A DNA stretch of 64,000 bases from Massilia phyllostachyos (GTDB lineage: Bacteria > Pseudomonadota > Gammaproteobacteria > Burkholderiales > Burkholderiaceae_D). Positions 7,973 through 17,172 of this stretch are shown in pieces; position 1 is the first letter of the stretch, and each line of letters opens with the position of its first letter. The notes under the pieces are model-generated. The model did no database searches, was not told the origin of the DNA, and saw only the letters and a list, made by a program, of their open reading frames with translations. The position numbers and the translations under genes were made by a program. The stretch is from NCBI RefSeq assembly GCF_021044825.1, contig NZ_JAJNOC010000010.1, forward strand, positions 1-64,000, in the 5' to 3' direction.

Positions 7973-9583
7973 ATGCATTCCAAAATCCTCATTCTCGACT
8001 TCGGTTCCCAGGTTACCCAGCTGATCGCCCGCCGCGTGCGCGACGCCGGCGTGTTCTCCGAGGTCTACCCCTACGACGTCAGCGACGAATTCGTCCGCAA
8101 CTACGGCGCCTCCGGCATCATCCTCTCGGGCAGCCACAACTCGACCCTCGAAGGCGACTCGCCGCGCGCCCCGCAAGCCGCATTCGAAGCCGGCGTGCCG
8201 GTGCTGGGCATCTGCTACGGCATGCAGACCATGGCCGCCCAGCTCGGCGGCAAGGTCGAGAACGGCAAGGTGCGCGAGTTCGGCTACGCCGAGGTGCGCG
8301 CGCGCGGCCATACGGCGCTGTTCAACGGCATCAACGACTTCGTGACCGACGAAGGCCACGGCATGCTGCGCGTCTGGATGAGCCACGGCGACAAGGTGCT
8401 GGACATGCCGCCGGGCTTCAAGCTGATGGGCTCGACCGACAGCTGCCCGATCGCCGCCATGGCCGACGAAGAGCGCCGCTTCTACGCGCTGCAGTTCCAC
8501 CCGGAAGTGACCCACACGACCCAGGGCGAAGCCATCATCGGCCGCTTCGTGCACGAGATCTGCGGCTGCAAGTCGGACTGGAACATGCCGGACTATATCG
8601 GCGAAGCGGTGCAGAAGATCCGCGAACAGGTGGGCACCGATGAAGTCATCCTCGGCCTGTCGGGCGGCGTCGATTCGAGCGTGGCCGCGGCCTTGATCCA
8701 CCGCGCCATCGGCGACCAGCTGACCTGCGTGTTCGTCGACCATGGCCTGCTGCGCAAGGACGAGGGCAAGATGGTGATGGACATGTTCTCGAAAAACCTC
8801 GGCGTGAAGGTGCTGCGCATCGACGCCGAAGCCCAGTTCATGGGGCATCTTGCCGGCGTGACCGATCCGGAGCAGAAGCGCAAGATCATTGGCCGCGAGT
8901 TTGTCGAGGTGTTCCAGGTCGAGGCGGGCAAGCTGACCAATGCGAAGTGGCTGGCGCAGGGCACCATTTATCCGGACGTGATCGAGTCGGCCGGCAAGGG
9001 CAAGAAGGGGCAGACGATCAAGAGCCACCACAATGTGGGCGGGCTGCCGGAGACACTGAACCTCAAGCTGCTGGAGCCGCTGCGCGAGCTGTTCAAGGAT
9101 GAGGTGCGCAAGCTGGGCGTCGCGCTCGGCCTGCCGCATGACATGGTGTATCGTCATCCGTTCCCGGGTCCGGGGCTGGGCGTGCGTATCCTGGGTGAGG
9201 TGAAGAAGGAGTATGCGGATCTGCTGCGCGAAGCGGATGCGATCTTCATCGAAGAGCTGCGTAATACGCCGTTCGACTTGCCGGCCGTTGCCGGGATCGA
9301 TCCGGGCAAGGCGCCGGTGAACTGGTATGAGGCGACCAGCCAGGCGTTTGCCGTGTTCCTGCCGGTGAAGTCGGTGGGGGTGATGGGCGATGGCCGTACC
9401 TATGAATACGTGGTTGCGCTGCGCGCGGTGCAGACGCTGGACTTCATGACGGCGCAGTGGGCGCATTTGCCGCATTCGCTGCTGGGCAAGGTGTCCAATC
9501 GCATCATTAACGAAGTCCGCGGTCTGAACCGGGTGGTGTATGACATTTCGGGTAAGCCGCCAGCGACGATCGAGTGGGAATAA
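7973..9583 (+). CDS. guaA: GMP synthase (glutamine-hydrolysing)
   Basis: 536 aa. It converts XMP, ATP and glutamine to GMP. The N-terminal class I amidotransferase domain shows the nucleophile in GICYGMQ (Cys81) and FHPEVTHT with the His/Glu pair. The ATP pyrophosphatase domain has the PP-loop LSGGVDSSV near 229-237, and the C-terminal dimerisation domain ends NRVVYDISGKPPATIEWE. The ATG at 7973 gives the canonical start MHSKILILDFGSQ; the open frame extends further upstream through guaB but is not coding there. Codon use becomes slightly less GC-biased in the last third. Confidence 0.98.
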   Translation: MHSKILILDFGSQVTQLIARRVRDAGVFSEVYPYDVSDEFVRNYGASGIILSGSHNSTLEGDSPRAPQAAFEAGVPVLGICYGMQTMAAQLGGKVENGKVREFGYAEVRARGHTALFNGINDFVTDEGHGMLRVWMSHGDKVLDMPPGFKLMGSTDSCPIAAMADEERRFYALQFHPEVTHTTQGEAIIGRFVHEICGCKSDWNMPDYIGEAVQKIREQVGTDEVILGLSGGVDSSVAAALIHRAIGDQLTCVFVDHGLLRKDEGKMVMDMFSKNLGVKVLRIDAEAQFMGHLAGVTDPEQKRKIIGREFVEVFQVEAGKLTNAKWLAQGTIYPDVIESAGKGKKGQTIKSHHNVGGLPETLNLKLLEPLRELFKDEVRKLGVALGLPHDMVYRHPFPGPGLGVRILGEVKKEYADLLREADAIFIEELRNTPFDLPAVAGIDPGKAPVNWYEATSQAFAVFLPVKSVGVMGDGRTYEYVVALRAVQTLDFMTAQWAHLPHSLLGKVSNRIINEVRGLNRVVYDISGKPPATIEWE

Positions 9584-9624
9584 GCGCAATAAGATAGCTC
9601 GCTGATTCGAAATAGAAATCAGGT

Positions 9625-9666
9625 AAGCCATTGACTCTTCCTCTTGAGTGGTCAATGGCTTTTTTT
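9625..9666 (+). terminator. Rho-independent terminator after guaA
   Basis: AAGCCATTGAC (9625-9635) pairs perfectly with GTCAATGGCTT (9651-9661). A smaller ACTC/GAGT pairing is possible inside the loop. A run of T (9660-9666) follows. It starts about 42 bp after the guaA stop. Confidence 0.88.
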
Positions 9667-9745
9667 CATCGAAGCTCGATCACAATCGCCAATCCGTTCA
9701 GGCACGCGCTTTGCCTTCAACACTCATCACTCGCTGTGTACCGTC

Positions 9746-10327
9746 ATGGTCCAATTCACTTTTAACGATATCGATACAGGCGCACGCCTGGTCGAGGCTT
9801 TAACGCGTCAGGCGACCTCACTGCCTGGCATGACCATTACCTATGTCGATCTGCTCACGCTGGCGCGTTCCCTGCATCCAAAGGACGACGTGCTTGGACG
9901 TGCAGTACCGATAGGCATCGGTCCCAAGCTCCAGTTCGTGGAAAGCTTTTGCGCCATGCACGGCTATCCCAATCTGGCATGCCTGGCGGTGAGCAGGGAA
10001 ACCATGCGGCCGGCGTCGGGTTACCAGGGCGACTGGGAAGCCGACAGGCGCGCCGTCGCCGATGTCGACTGGTCGGTAACCGATGCGCAGCTGGCGACGT
10101 ACCTGGAAGCAATGCGCGCCAAGGTCCCGCCCCGTTTCAAGCCGCGCAAGGAGCGGCCCGCGGACGTGGCGTGGTATGCCTATTTCTGTTCGCACCGGGC
10201 AGCCTGCGAGAAGCTCACCGCGGAGGACAAGCAAGAGATCATCAACCAGATGATGGCGGGACTCGACCCCGAGACGGCGCTCGGGCGCGTGCTGGCTGCG
10301 AAGCAGGAATTCGGTGACGCCGCCTAG
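9746..10327 (+). CDS. Hypothetical protein, not recognised
   Basis: A 193-aa soluble protein beginning MVQFTFNDIDTGARLVEAL. It has no signal peptide or membrane segment. Visible stretches are PKDDVLGRAVPIGIGPKL, a YPNLACLAVSRETMRP segment, GYQGDWEADRRAVADVDW and a basic helical C-terminal part (EAMRAKVPPRFKPRKER). I cannot assign a family. No clear ribosome site precedes the ATG at 9746; a further in-frame ATG (MTITYVDLL) is possible. Composition is a little less GC-rich than the neighbours. It stands alone between the guaA terminator and a convergent exporter gene. Confidence 0.6.
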   Translation: MVQFTFNDIDTGARLVEALTRQATSLPGMTITYVDLLTLARSLHPKDDVLGRAVPIGIGPKLQFVESFCAMHGYPNLACLAVSRETMRPASGYQGDWEADRRAVADVDWSVTDAQLATYLEAMRAKVPPRFKPRKERPADVAWYAYFCSHRAACEKLTAEDKQEIINQMMAGLDPETALGRVLAAKQEFGDAA

Positions 10328-10379
10328 TGGGAGGCTCGATGCATGGATCCGTCCTCCAGGAGAAACGAACGCATACCAT

Positions 10380-11807
10380 CTATTTCGCAGGCATATTACT
10401 GGTACGCACCCAGACGAAGGCGCAGACCGCCGCAGCAGCGGCACTCGCAGCACACACCACCAGCGCCGCATGGAACGGCCCCAGCAAAGCGCGCCCCTGC
10501 GCAGTGAGCACCACGCCCAGCAAGGCCGTCGCAATCAAGCCGCCCCCACGTGCAACCGCGCTGTTGAAACCGGAAGCGATCCCGGTATGGCGCTCGTCGA
10601 CCGACGACAGCACCGCCGTGGTCAACGGCGCGGCCACGCAAGCCATGCCGAGCGCGATCGTCAGCATCGCCGGCAGCACCGTCGTCATATAGCTGCCAGT
10701 CCCGATGCGCAGCGCCAGCAGGAAGCCGCCAGCCACGATCAGCGAACCGATGGAGAGCGGCAGGCGCGAGCCGTGGCTGGCGGCCACGCGGCCCATGAGT
10801 GGCGATGCAAATGCAAGCACGATCGGGAAGGGCAGCAGCGCCGCTCCGGCCTCCTTGGCCGAGTAGTCCAGCGCCTGGATCAGCACGAAGGGCACCAGCA
10901 GCATCAGGGCGCCGAGCGCGCCGTACAGCAGGAAAGTCATCAGGTTTAGCCCGGAAAACCCGCTCGCGGCGAACAGCTTCATGGGCAGCATGGCGCGCTC
11001 GCCGGCGCGCCGCTCGATCCACAGGAAGGCGGCCAGGATCGCGACGCCGGCCGCCAGCGCGATTCCCGCCCACGTGGTCAGCTGTTTTTCGGCCGATGCC
11101 TCGGCCAGGCCCCAGGTCAGGCAGGCAAGCCCCAGGCTGGCGAGCACGGCGCCGAGTGGATCGAGCGGAGTCGGCTTGCTTCCCTTCTTCAGCGTCACGA
11201 AGCGCCATGCCATGAACATGGCCAGCGCTGCGATCGGCAGATTGATGGTGAAGATCGCGCGCCAGCCCACGGCATCGATCAGCCAGCCGCCCAGCAAGGG
11301 TCCGATGGCCCCGGCCGCGGCGCCGGCTGCGGCCCAGATGCCGACGGCCCGGCCACGCTTTTTGCCTTCGAAGGTGGCGCTGAGGATGGCCAGGCTGTTC
11401 GGCAGCACCAGCGCGGCGCCCATGCCTTGCAGCACCCTCCCGGCGACCAGCAGCGATAGTTGTGGCGCCCACGCGCACAGCAGCGCGGCCAGCGCGAACA
11501 CGGCGATGCCGGCCAGGAGCATGCGCTTGCGCCCGTAGTGGTCGCCCAGCGCACCGCCCAGCAACAGCAGTGAACTGAGCGGAAGCAGGTAGCCGTTGAT
11601 CACCCAGGACAGGTCGGCGCCCCGGCCCGCCAGGTCCTGTCCGATCGCCGACAGGCCGACGTTGACCACCGAACCGTCGATGAACGCCAGGCTGCTTGCC
11701 AGGATCGAGGTGCACAGCACCAGGGTCGGATGAGCCGGCGCCTCGGCCTGGGCCGGCGCGGGGCCGGCGGCAAGCGCGCGGTCGCAGTCACTGGGTAGGG
11801 TGCTCAC
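10380..11807 (-). CDS. DHA2-family (14-helix) MFS efflux transporter
   Basis: An inner-membrane drug/proton antiporter of 475 aa. The first helix carries the DHA2 signature (LASSLAFIDGSVVNVGL, motif D1), and LGGALGDHYGRKRM is motif A. RVLQGMGAALVLPNSLAIL and GAIGPLLGGWL are motifs B and C of antiporters. About 14 hydrophobic helices can be counted. The start is uncertain: the GTG at 11807 gives a normal short N-terminus, while the ATG at 11891 would add 28 Arg/His/Pro-rich residues. It is divergent from the PPK2 gene. The substrate is not predictable. Confidence 0.85.
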   Translation of the reverse strand: MSTLPSDCDRALAAGPAPAQAEAPAHPTLVLCTSILASSLAFIDGSVVNVGLSAIGQDLAGRGADLSWVINGYLLPLSSLLLLGGALGDHYGRKRMLLAGIAVFALAALLCAWAPQLSLLVAGRVLQGMGAALVLPNSLAILSATFEGKKRGRAVGIWAAAGAAAGAIGPLLGGWLIDAVGWRAIFTINLPIAALAMFMAWRFVTLKKGSKPTPLDPLGAVLASLGLACLTWGLAEASAEKQLTTWAGIALAAGVAILAAFLWIERRAGERAMLPMKLFAASGFSGLNLMTFLLYGALGALMLLVPFVLIQALDYSAKEAGAALLPFPIVLAFASPLMGRVAASHGSRLPLSIGSLIVAGGFLLALRIGTGSYMTTVLPAMLTIALGMACVAAPLTTAVLSSVDERHTGIASGFNSAVARGGGLIATALLGVVLTAQGRALLGPFHAALVVCAASAAAAAVCAFVWVRTSNMPAK

Positions 11808-12009
11808 GCGCGGGTCTCTGGGGGATTCGATGGCAGCATGCCGGCATCTTGCTGAACCGCTGTGCGGGCGTCTGTTCGCATGCGCACACATCCGTCGTTC
11901 AGATCCACGGCGGACTAGCCGTGCGACCGCCTGCTGCCGGAGCCGCGATAATGCCTATGAACATGGGCTTGCTATCGAAGCCGGCCCGCCAGCCACGACG
12001 AGGGATGGA

Positions 12010-12876
12010 ATGAAGCTCGATGCAAGGCATTTCCGCGTGCCCGAGGGACGCAAACCGGACCTGCGCGCCATGCCCACCGAGGTGGATCGGGTGTACCGGT
12101 CGAAGAAGCACTACCGCGCCATCCTCGAAAAACGCGTCGCCCGCCTGAGCGCGCAGCAGGAAATGCTGTTCGCATCGAACAGCCACGCGATCCTGCTGAT
12201 CTTCCAGGCGATGGACGCGGCGGGCAAGGATGGCGCCATCAAGCACGTGATGTCGGGCGTGAACCCGCAAGGCTGCCAGGTCCACAGCTTCAAGCACCCG
12301 TCGCCCGCGGAACTCGAGCACGATTTCCTCTGGCGCAGCAATCTACACCTTCCCGCGCGCGGCCACATCGGCATCTTCAACCGCTCCTACTACGAAGAGG
12401 TGCTGATCGCGCGCGTGCATCCGGAGATCCTGCGCGCCGAGGGTTTGCCGTGCGCCGCTCCCGACAAGACGATCTGGCGCGAACGCTTCCGCTCGATCCG
12501 CAACCTGGAGCGGCACCTGGTCGCGAATGGCACCCGGATCATCAAGTTCTTCCTCCACATCTCGCCGGAAGAGCAGAAGAAGCGCCTGCTTCGCCGGATC
12601 GAGGATCCGGAGAAGAACTGGAAATTCGACCTGGCCGACCTGCGGGAACGCGCATTCTGGGACGACTACCGGCAGGCCTACGAGGAGTGCATCGGCAGCA
12701 CCAGCACGCGCGCCGCGCCCTGGTACGTGGTGCCGGCCGACGACAAGAAGAATGCGCGGCTGATCGTGTCGCGGATCCTGCTCGAGTCACTGCAGGAACT
12801 CGATCTCGCCTACCCCCTGGCGAGCCCCGAACGGCGCAAGGAGCTGCAGGCGATCCGCGAACGCCTGCTCGGCTAG
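12010..12876 (+). CDS. Polyphosphate kinase 2 family protein
   Basis: 288 aa with the PPK2 nucleotide-kinase fold. Walker A is in FQAMDAAGKDGAIKHVMSG (about residues 65-83). The PPK2 block HIGIFNRSYYEEVLIARVHP follows near 119-138, and KFFLHISPEEQKKRL is the lid/ribose-binding region. Such enzymes move phosphate between inorganic polyphosphate and nucleotides, often ADP or AMP; the subclass cannot be told here. The ATG at 12010 gives the usual short N-terminal leader. It stands alone between divergent and convergent neighbours. Confidence 0.93.
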   Translation: MKLDARHFRVPEGRKPDLRAMPTEVDRVYRSKKHYRAILEKRVARLSAQQEMLFASNSHAILLIFQAMDAAGKDGAIKHVMSGVNPQGCQVHSFKHPSPAELEHDFLWRSNLHLPARGHIGIFNRSYYEEVLIARVHPEILRAEGLPCAAPDKTIWRERFRSIRNLERHLVANGTRIIKFFLHISPEEQKKRLLRRIEDPEKNWKFDLADLRERAFWDDYRQAYEECIGSTSTRAAPWYVVPADDKKNARLIVSRILLESLQELDLAYPLASPERRKELQAIRERLLG

Positions 12877-12890
12877 CCCGGGCGCGGGCT
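12875..12890. terminator. Weak bidirectional hairpin between PPK2 and pectate lyase genes
   Basis: AGCCCG (12875-12880) and CGGGCT (12885-12890) form a short stem with a four-base loop in the 16-bp gap between two convergent genes. There is no T-run on either side, so terminator activity is uncertain. Confidence 0.3.
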
Positions 12891-12892
12891 GG

Positions 12893-14227
12893 TCAGCGGA
12901 ACAGGGCTTCCCATCCGGCGCGGGGCGACATGTCGGCCAGGTTCCACTCGGCCGGGTCGAACGGGCGCCGTGCCGGGGCGTAGGCCGGATAGCCGCTCGA
13001 TTGCGCTTCCGAATCGACGATGTGGCCGCGTCCTTCGGCGACGTCGGAAATGATCTTGAAGTCGACCGGGTCGCGCGCCCACGGCCGCATGCCGGCGCTC
13101 GCGTACATCGCGTTTTCCAGCCGCGCCGCCGGCAGGGCCTGGAGGCCGGGCGGAAGGTAGGGCTCCCCGGCCTCGAGGATGCGCGCCCCGGACGCCGTAT
13201 AGCTGCCGGTCTGCGGCATCGGCTTGCCGTTCGCATCGAGCGCCAGGTTGTCGCGCAGGTAGAGGCTGACGTCGCCGGCGCCGCCCAGGCTGAACAGCGG
13301 CACGCCCGGCCGCGAATCGTCACCGCCGCGCACCACGTTCCCGACCAGCGTCACGACGCCGACCTGCGGCGCATGATCGCCCCACTCGTGCGCGATCAGG
13401 TTGTAGTGCATCGCCCTGGCGCCGAAGTCGTGCACCAGGTTGTTCACCACCGCTACCTTCGCGCCGCCCTTGATCAGGGGATTGCGTTCGTGGTTGGCGT
13501 TGTACAGGTTGCCGTAGATGAGCACCTGGCTGGCATTGTCGTGCACCAGCGTGCCCTTCGAATGCTCGCCCTTCTTGTGGGTCGAGTCGCGCAGTCCTTC
13601 GGCCACGATGTTGTGGCTGAAGGTGACGCGGCGCGAGGTCCCCTGGCGCCATTCCTCGGGGTTCGCGCCCTTGAAGCGCGGGCCGGAGGCGGACAGGTTT
13701 TCGTCGGTGGCCCAGCTGAAGCTGCAATGGTCGATGATGACGTTGTCCGCCGCGCTGGTGGACAGGCCGTCGGCTTCCCAGCCGCTCTTCTTCGCGCGTC
13801 CGGCCTCGCCCGGCCGCACCGCGATATGCTGCACGATTACGTCGTGGGTGGCGACCGAGAATTCGCCGCGGATGAAGGTGATGCCGGGACCGGGCGCGGT
13901 CTGTCCCGCGATCGTGAGGTAGGGCTCCCGGATGCGGATGCTGGCGCCCTGCAGGTCGATCACGCCGCCGACCTCGAACACCACGATGCGCGGGCCGCTT
14001 GCAGCGACCGCTTCCGCGAACGAACCTGCGCCGGACGCGTTCAGGTTGGTCACCCGCACGATCCTGCCGCCCGCGCCGCCGCGCGTGTCGGCCCAGCCCC
14101 TGACATCGATGCCGCCGCGCGACATCCCGGACATGCCGGCCGGCGCGTCGGCGGCGAGGGCGCCCGCGCTCCAGCACAGCATCGTCAGCACAGCCACCCG
14201 CATCCAGCCCGGCGTCGAACCCCGCAT
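12893..14227 (-). CDS. Secreted pectate lyase-like protein (PL1-type beta-helix)
   Basis: 444 aa with a signal peptide (VAVLTMLCWSAGALAADA), then a right-handed parallel beta-helix. The segment IDHCSFSWATDE (165-176) is the pectate lyase 'vWIDH' motif, and NVIIDHCSF together with LTIAGQTAPGPGITF is typical of this clade. Pectate lyases cleave polygalacturonate by Ca-dependent beta-elimination. The start at 14227 has GGGAGA upstream and leaves a clean signal peptide. It lies 45 bp after the carboxylesterase gene on the same strand, so the pair probably forms a small pectin-related operon. The exact PL family should be treated as provisional. Confidence 0.8.
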   Translation of the reverse strand: MRGSTPGWMRVAVLTMLCWSAGALAADAPAGMSGMSRGGIDVRGWADTRGGAGGRIVRVTNLNASGAGSFAEAVAASGPRIVVFEVGGVIDLQGASIRIREPYLTIAGQTAPGPGITFIRGEFSVATHDVIVQHIAVRPGEAGRAKKSGWEADGLSTSAADNVIIDHCSFSWATDENLSASGPRFKGANPEEWRQGTSRRVTFSHNIVAEGLRDSTHKKGEHSKGTLVHDNASQVLIYGNLYNANHERNPLIKGGAKVAVVNNLVHDFGARAMHYNLIAHEWGDHAPQVGVVTLVGNVVRGGDDSRPGVPLFSLGGAGDVSLYLRDNLALDANGKPMPQTGSYTASGARILEAGEPYLPPGLQALPAARLENAMYASAGMRPWARDPVDFKIISDVAEGRGHIVDSEAQSSGYPAYAPARRPFDPAEWNLADMSPRAGWEALFR

Positions 14228-14272
14228 CCTCGTCTCCCGTCTTGTCTTGTAATGCAAAAATGATGGCACAGC

Positions 14273-15850
14273 CTAGGTTCCCGGCTGGACGTAGGGCACC
14301 TTGGCGAACAGCCGCCGCTCGGCGCCGCGCGGGTCGTCCTCCATGCGCGGCGGGACGTCGAAGACCATGGTCTGGCGGCGCGCCAGGTCGTAGGGTTCCC
14401 AGCGCGGCAGCGCGCTGGCTGACGGCACGCCGGTCCTGGCGAAGGCGATGAAGGCATCGCTCATCATGTCGGCCATGGCCTGCGCCTGCGGCCCGATGGC
14501 GGTGGCGCCGGGCTTGGCGATGTTGTCGAACACCAGCTGGATATCGGACGCATGCGGCGCGCCGAACCTGCCGCCGTCTTTCGGCGTCGCCCAGTCCAGC
14601 TGGTAGACGAAGGCCGGGCTGCCGCTGCGCGCGCGCTCCTCGGCTTCGATGATCGCGCCGCGCCACGAGCGTGACGCGGTCGTGATCTTGAAGAACAGGT
14701 CGCTCGGCGACAGCGCCGGATACAGCTTGCGATACGCCGCGATCACCGCCTCGGGCTGGACATCGACGCGCATATTGGGCGCCAGCCTGGCGGGCAGCTG
14801 CTCCCAGGTGAGGGCGAAATTGGCCGGATCGCCGCCCAGGAAGGCGCGCGTCTCGTCGTGCGTATTCCCGATCATCATGGGGATGCCGGCCGACTGGCCC
14901 GGGGCGTCCGGATAGAAGGGATGGCGCGGCAGGTTGCGCTCGTCGAGCACCGGCGCGAACGAGACGCCGCCGAAGGGCAGCACCGGGTCGCGCGTGCCGA
15001 GTACTTCGACGATCCTCTGGAAAGGGAGGGACCGGATCTCGCCGGCCCTGGCGGCCGGCAGCTTCAGCGCGTCGAGCAGGGCCTGGGCGCGCAGGGTGGC
15101 GTTCAGCGGTCCGCTGGCCGTGACCTGCTGGCCGCTCATGGTGGCGGCGCGATGAAACAGGCCGGCGGCCGCCGGCATCGCCATCAGGGTCGCGATCTTG
15201 GCGCCGCCGCCGGACTGGCCGAACACGGTCACGTTGCCTGGGTCGCCGCCGAATTCCGCGATGTTGTCGCGCACCCAGCGCAGCGCCAGGATCAGGTCGA
15301 GCTGGCCGGCGTTGCCGGAATCGGCGAACATGCCGTCGCCGAAGCGCGCCAGGTACAGGTAGCCGAAGGCGTTGAGGCGATGGTTCACCGTCACCACGAC
15401 GACGTCGCCGCGGCGGCACAGGCGCACGCCGTCGTACAGCGGGCTCGAGCCGGAGCCGTTGTTGTAGGCGCCGCCGTGAATGTAGACCATGACCGGGCGC
15501 TTGCCGCGGTCGCGCAGGGCAGGGGACCAGACGTTCAGGAACAGGCAGTCTTCACTGACCGCGTCCTCGCGGCTGATCTGCGGGCAGGACGGGCCGTATC
15601 CCAGCGCGTCCACGACGCCGTCCCAGGCTTGCGGCGGCAGCGGCGCCATGAAACGCCGCACGCAGGTAGAGGCGCCGTAGCGCACACCCTTGAACACGTT
15701 GATGCCGTTGTCGCGGTAGCCGCGGATCCGTCCGTGCCGGGTCGTCGCCAGCGGCGACTCGCCTTGCGCGGCGTGGGCGCCGGCGCCCAGCAGGGTGGAA
15801 GCGAGGAAGATGGATTGCTGGAGGAAGGTGCGGCGTCGCGGTTCGGTCAT
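14273..15850 (-). CDS. Type-B carboxylesterase, exported
   Basis: 525 aa, alpha/beta hydrolase of the carboxylesterase/lipase type B family. The N-terminus has a Tat-like signal (RRRTFLQQSIFLASTLLGAG). EDCLFLNVWSP (about 101-111), the oxyanion HGGAY, and the nucleophile elbow FGQSGGG with Ser213 are all visible. The elbow has Q in place of the more common E. Next to a pectate lyase gene it may remove acyl or methyl esters from pectin or feruloyl-arabinan, but that is context only. The ATG at 15850 lacks a good ribosome site; it is chosen because the signal peptide starts there. Confidence 0.85.
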   Translation of the reverse strand: MTEPRRRTFLQQSIFLASTLLGAGAHAAQGESPLATTRHGRIRGYRDNGINVFKGVRYGASTCVRRFMAPLPPQAWDGVVDALGYGPSCPQISREDAVSEDCLFLNVWSPALRDRGKRPVMVYIHGGAYNNGSGSSPLYDGVRLCRRGDVVVVTVNHRLNAFGYLYLARFGDGMFADSGNAGQLDLILALRWVRDNIAEFGGDPGNVTVFGQSGGGAKIATLMAMPAAAGLFHRAATMSGQQVTASGPLNATLRAQALLDALKLPAARAGEIRSLPFQRIVEVLGTRDPVLPFGGVSFAPVLDERNLPRHPFYPDAPGQSAGIPMMIGNTHDETRAFLGGDPANFALTWEQLPARLAPNMRVDVQPEAVIAAYRKLYPALSPSDLFFKITTASRSWRGAIIEAEERARSGSPAFVYQLDWATPKDGGRFGAPHASDIQLVFDNIAKPGATAIGPQAQAMADMMSDAFIAFARTGVPSASALPRWEPYDLARRQTMVFDVPPRMEDDPRGAERRLFAKVPYVQPGT

Positions 15851-15953
15851 GGAGGGCGTGACGATATTGGGCAGGATTTCCGTATGGTAGCCCACTCGCC
15901 GCCATCGCAGGACGCAGCCCGTTGCATGTCGATGGAACGATGCTCCCGAGTGC

Positions 15954-16889
15954 TCAGCGTTGGTCCGTGGCGCCAAGCCGGGCGCCACTCGCTTCGACAC
16001 GCTTCGCGGAATCCACGAGGTCCGGAGTGAACGTCATCAAGGTGCTGATTGCCATGCGTTCTGCCGTTAGTATCCTGGTCAGCGACGCCTCGTCGACTTC
16101 GATGTCGTCAGGTGCGAACATCCGCTCGACAACCGAGAAGTATTCGAGCAGGTGGCGTACGACGGCATCATAGCTGTTTCGAATGCGCGTCAATTCTGCA
16201 TAGTCCTGCTCGATCGTCGTGAGATCGACCAGATCCACCCGCCGCAGGATCGGGAGCTGGGATCGATATACTTCGTCGCGGAACACATAACGCCGATGGT
16301 CGGCGTCCGCCAAGGAGGATATCGTCACTCTGGTGCGATCAATGGTTCCGACGATCGCTTTTCCAGCCCGGTTGGCTTTGTCGAGTTCAAGTTGGTCCTG
16401 ATGCAGCCTGTGCGCCGCGATCTCCTGAATGGCCGCGATCGCGAGCAGCCGTGGCGGTGGCTGGTCCAGGTCTTTCCTGAGATTCGCCTCCGGGAAGAGC
16501 GTCGCAAGTACGGGAATCTTCTGCGTACGCAGCGATCTGGCGACACCATCGAAGGCATTGATCATGCTTTCGAGATTCCTCGTCAGGTCGGACAAGACCT
16601 GGCGGTTCACCCGGTATTCGCTCCGCAGCATCGACACGGCCTTCGACTGTTCCGCGTGCGAGAGTTCCCGGTACTTGAGCGCGAAGCCGAGAAGCAGGAC
16701 GGCGAGCCCTATCAGGAAGCCATACAGCAGAATTGCCTTGACGACGTTATACCCATGGGTGCGCGTCAGCTGGGGGATGATCCCCCGTTTGAGCAGGGCG
16801 CGACAAAAAGAGAAAAACAGGAAGATCGCGAACCCGGACAGCACCAGCGGGTCGCTGAGGTACGGCGCAATCTTGTCGAAACCGTTCAC
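15954..16889 (-). CDS. Two-helix membrane protein of unknown function
   Basis: 311 aa. Two hydrophobic helices lie near residues 13-33 (PLVLSGFAIFLFFSFCRALL) and 50-72 (VKAILLYGFLIGLAVLLLG). They are joined by a conserved-looking hairpin GIIPQLTRTHGYN, and a long, mostly helical soluble domain follows. I have an impression that similar N-terminal hairpins head other bacterial proteins of unknown role, but I cannot name a family. The GTG at 16889 is chosen because GAGG lies 5 bases upstream; another GTG lies at 16895. Composition is less GC-biased than the neighbours, suggesting a relatively recent arrival. It is divergent from the TerD-vWA gene. Confidence 0.7.
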   Translation of the reverse strand: MNGFDKIAPYLSDPLVLSGFAIFLFFSFCRALLKRGIIPQLTRTHGYNVVKAILLYGFLIGLAVLLLGFALKYRELSHAEQSKAVSMLRSEYRVNRQVLSDLTRNLESMINAFDGVARSLRTQKIPVLATLFPEANLRKDLDQPPPRLLAIAAIQEIAAHRLHQDQLELDKANRAGKAIVGTIDRTRVTISSLADADHRRYVFRDEVYRSQLPILRRVDLVDLTTIEQDYAELTRIRNSYDAVVRHLLEYFSVVERMFAPDDIEVDEASLTRILTAERMAISTLMTFTPDLVDSAKRVEASGARLGATDQR

Positions 16890-17172
16890 ATTCACCTCGG
16901 GGGCTTCCGTCCGCTGCGGTGGAAAACAGGATGAGCCTTGACTATATTGCAAGACTCGCGCGCTGAGTGTGCTTGTTTCCTGTAACCCCTTCCTTTGGAG
17001 GAGTCCGGCGTGGCATATGCTTGCTTTCCCCTCTGGATGCAGCCTTTGTCGAACTGTCCGGTTATCATCGGCAGGTAAAGCTGGACGGTGCGCATGCACG
17101 AGCGCGGCAAACCGCGGTGCTCCGCATGCAAGGCCAGGGCACACATCATCAGACGGACAGGAGAAACGACAG

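Noticed and set aside
7949..9655. 568-aa minus-strand frame over guaA
   Set aside because: It is antisense to an intact guaA and has shadow composition; it also runs through the guaA terminator.
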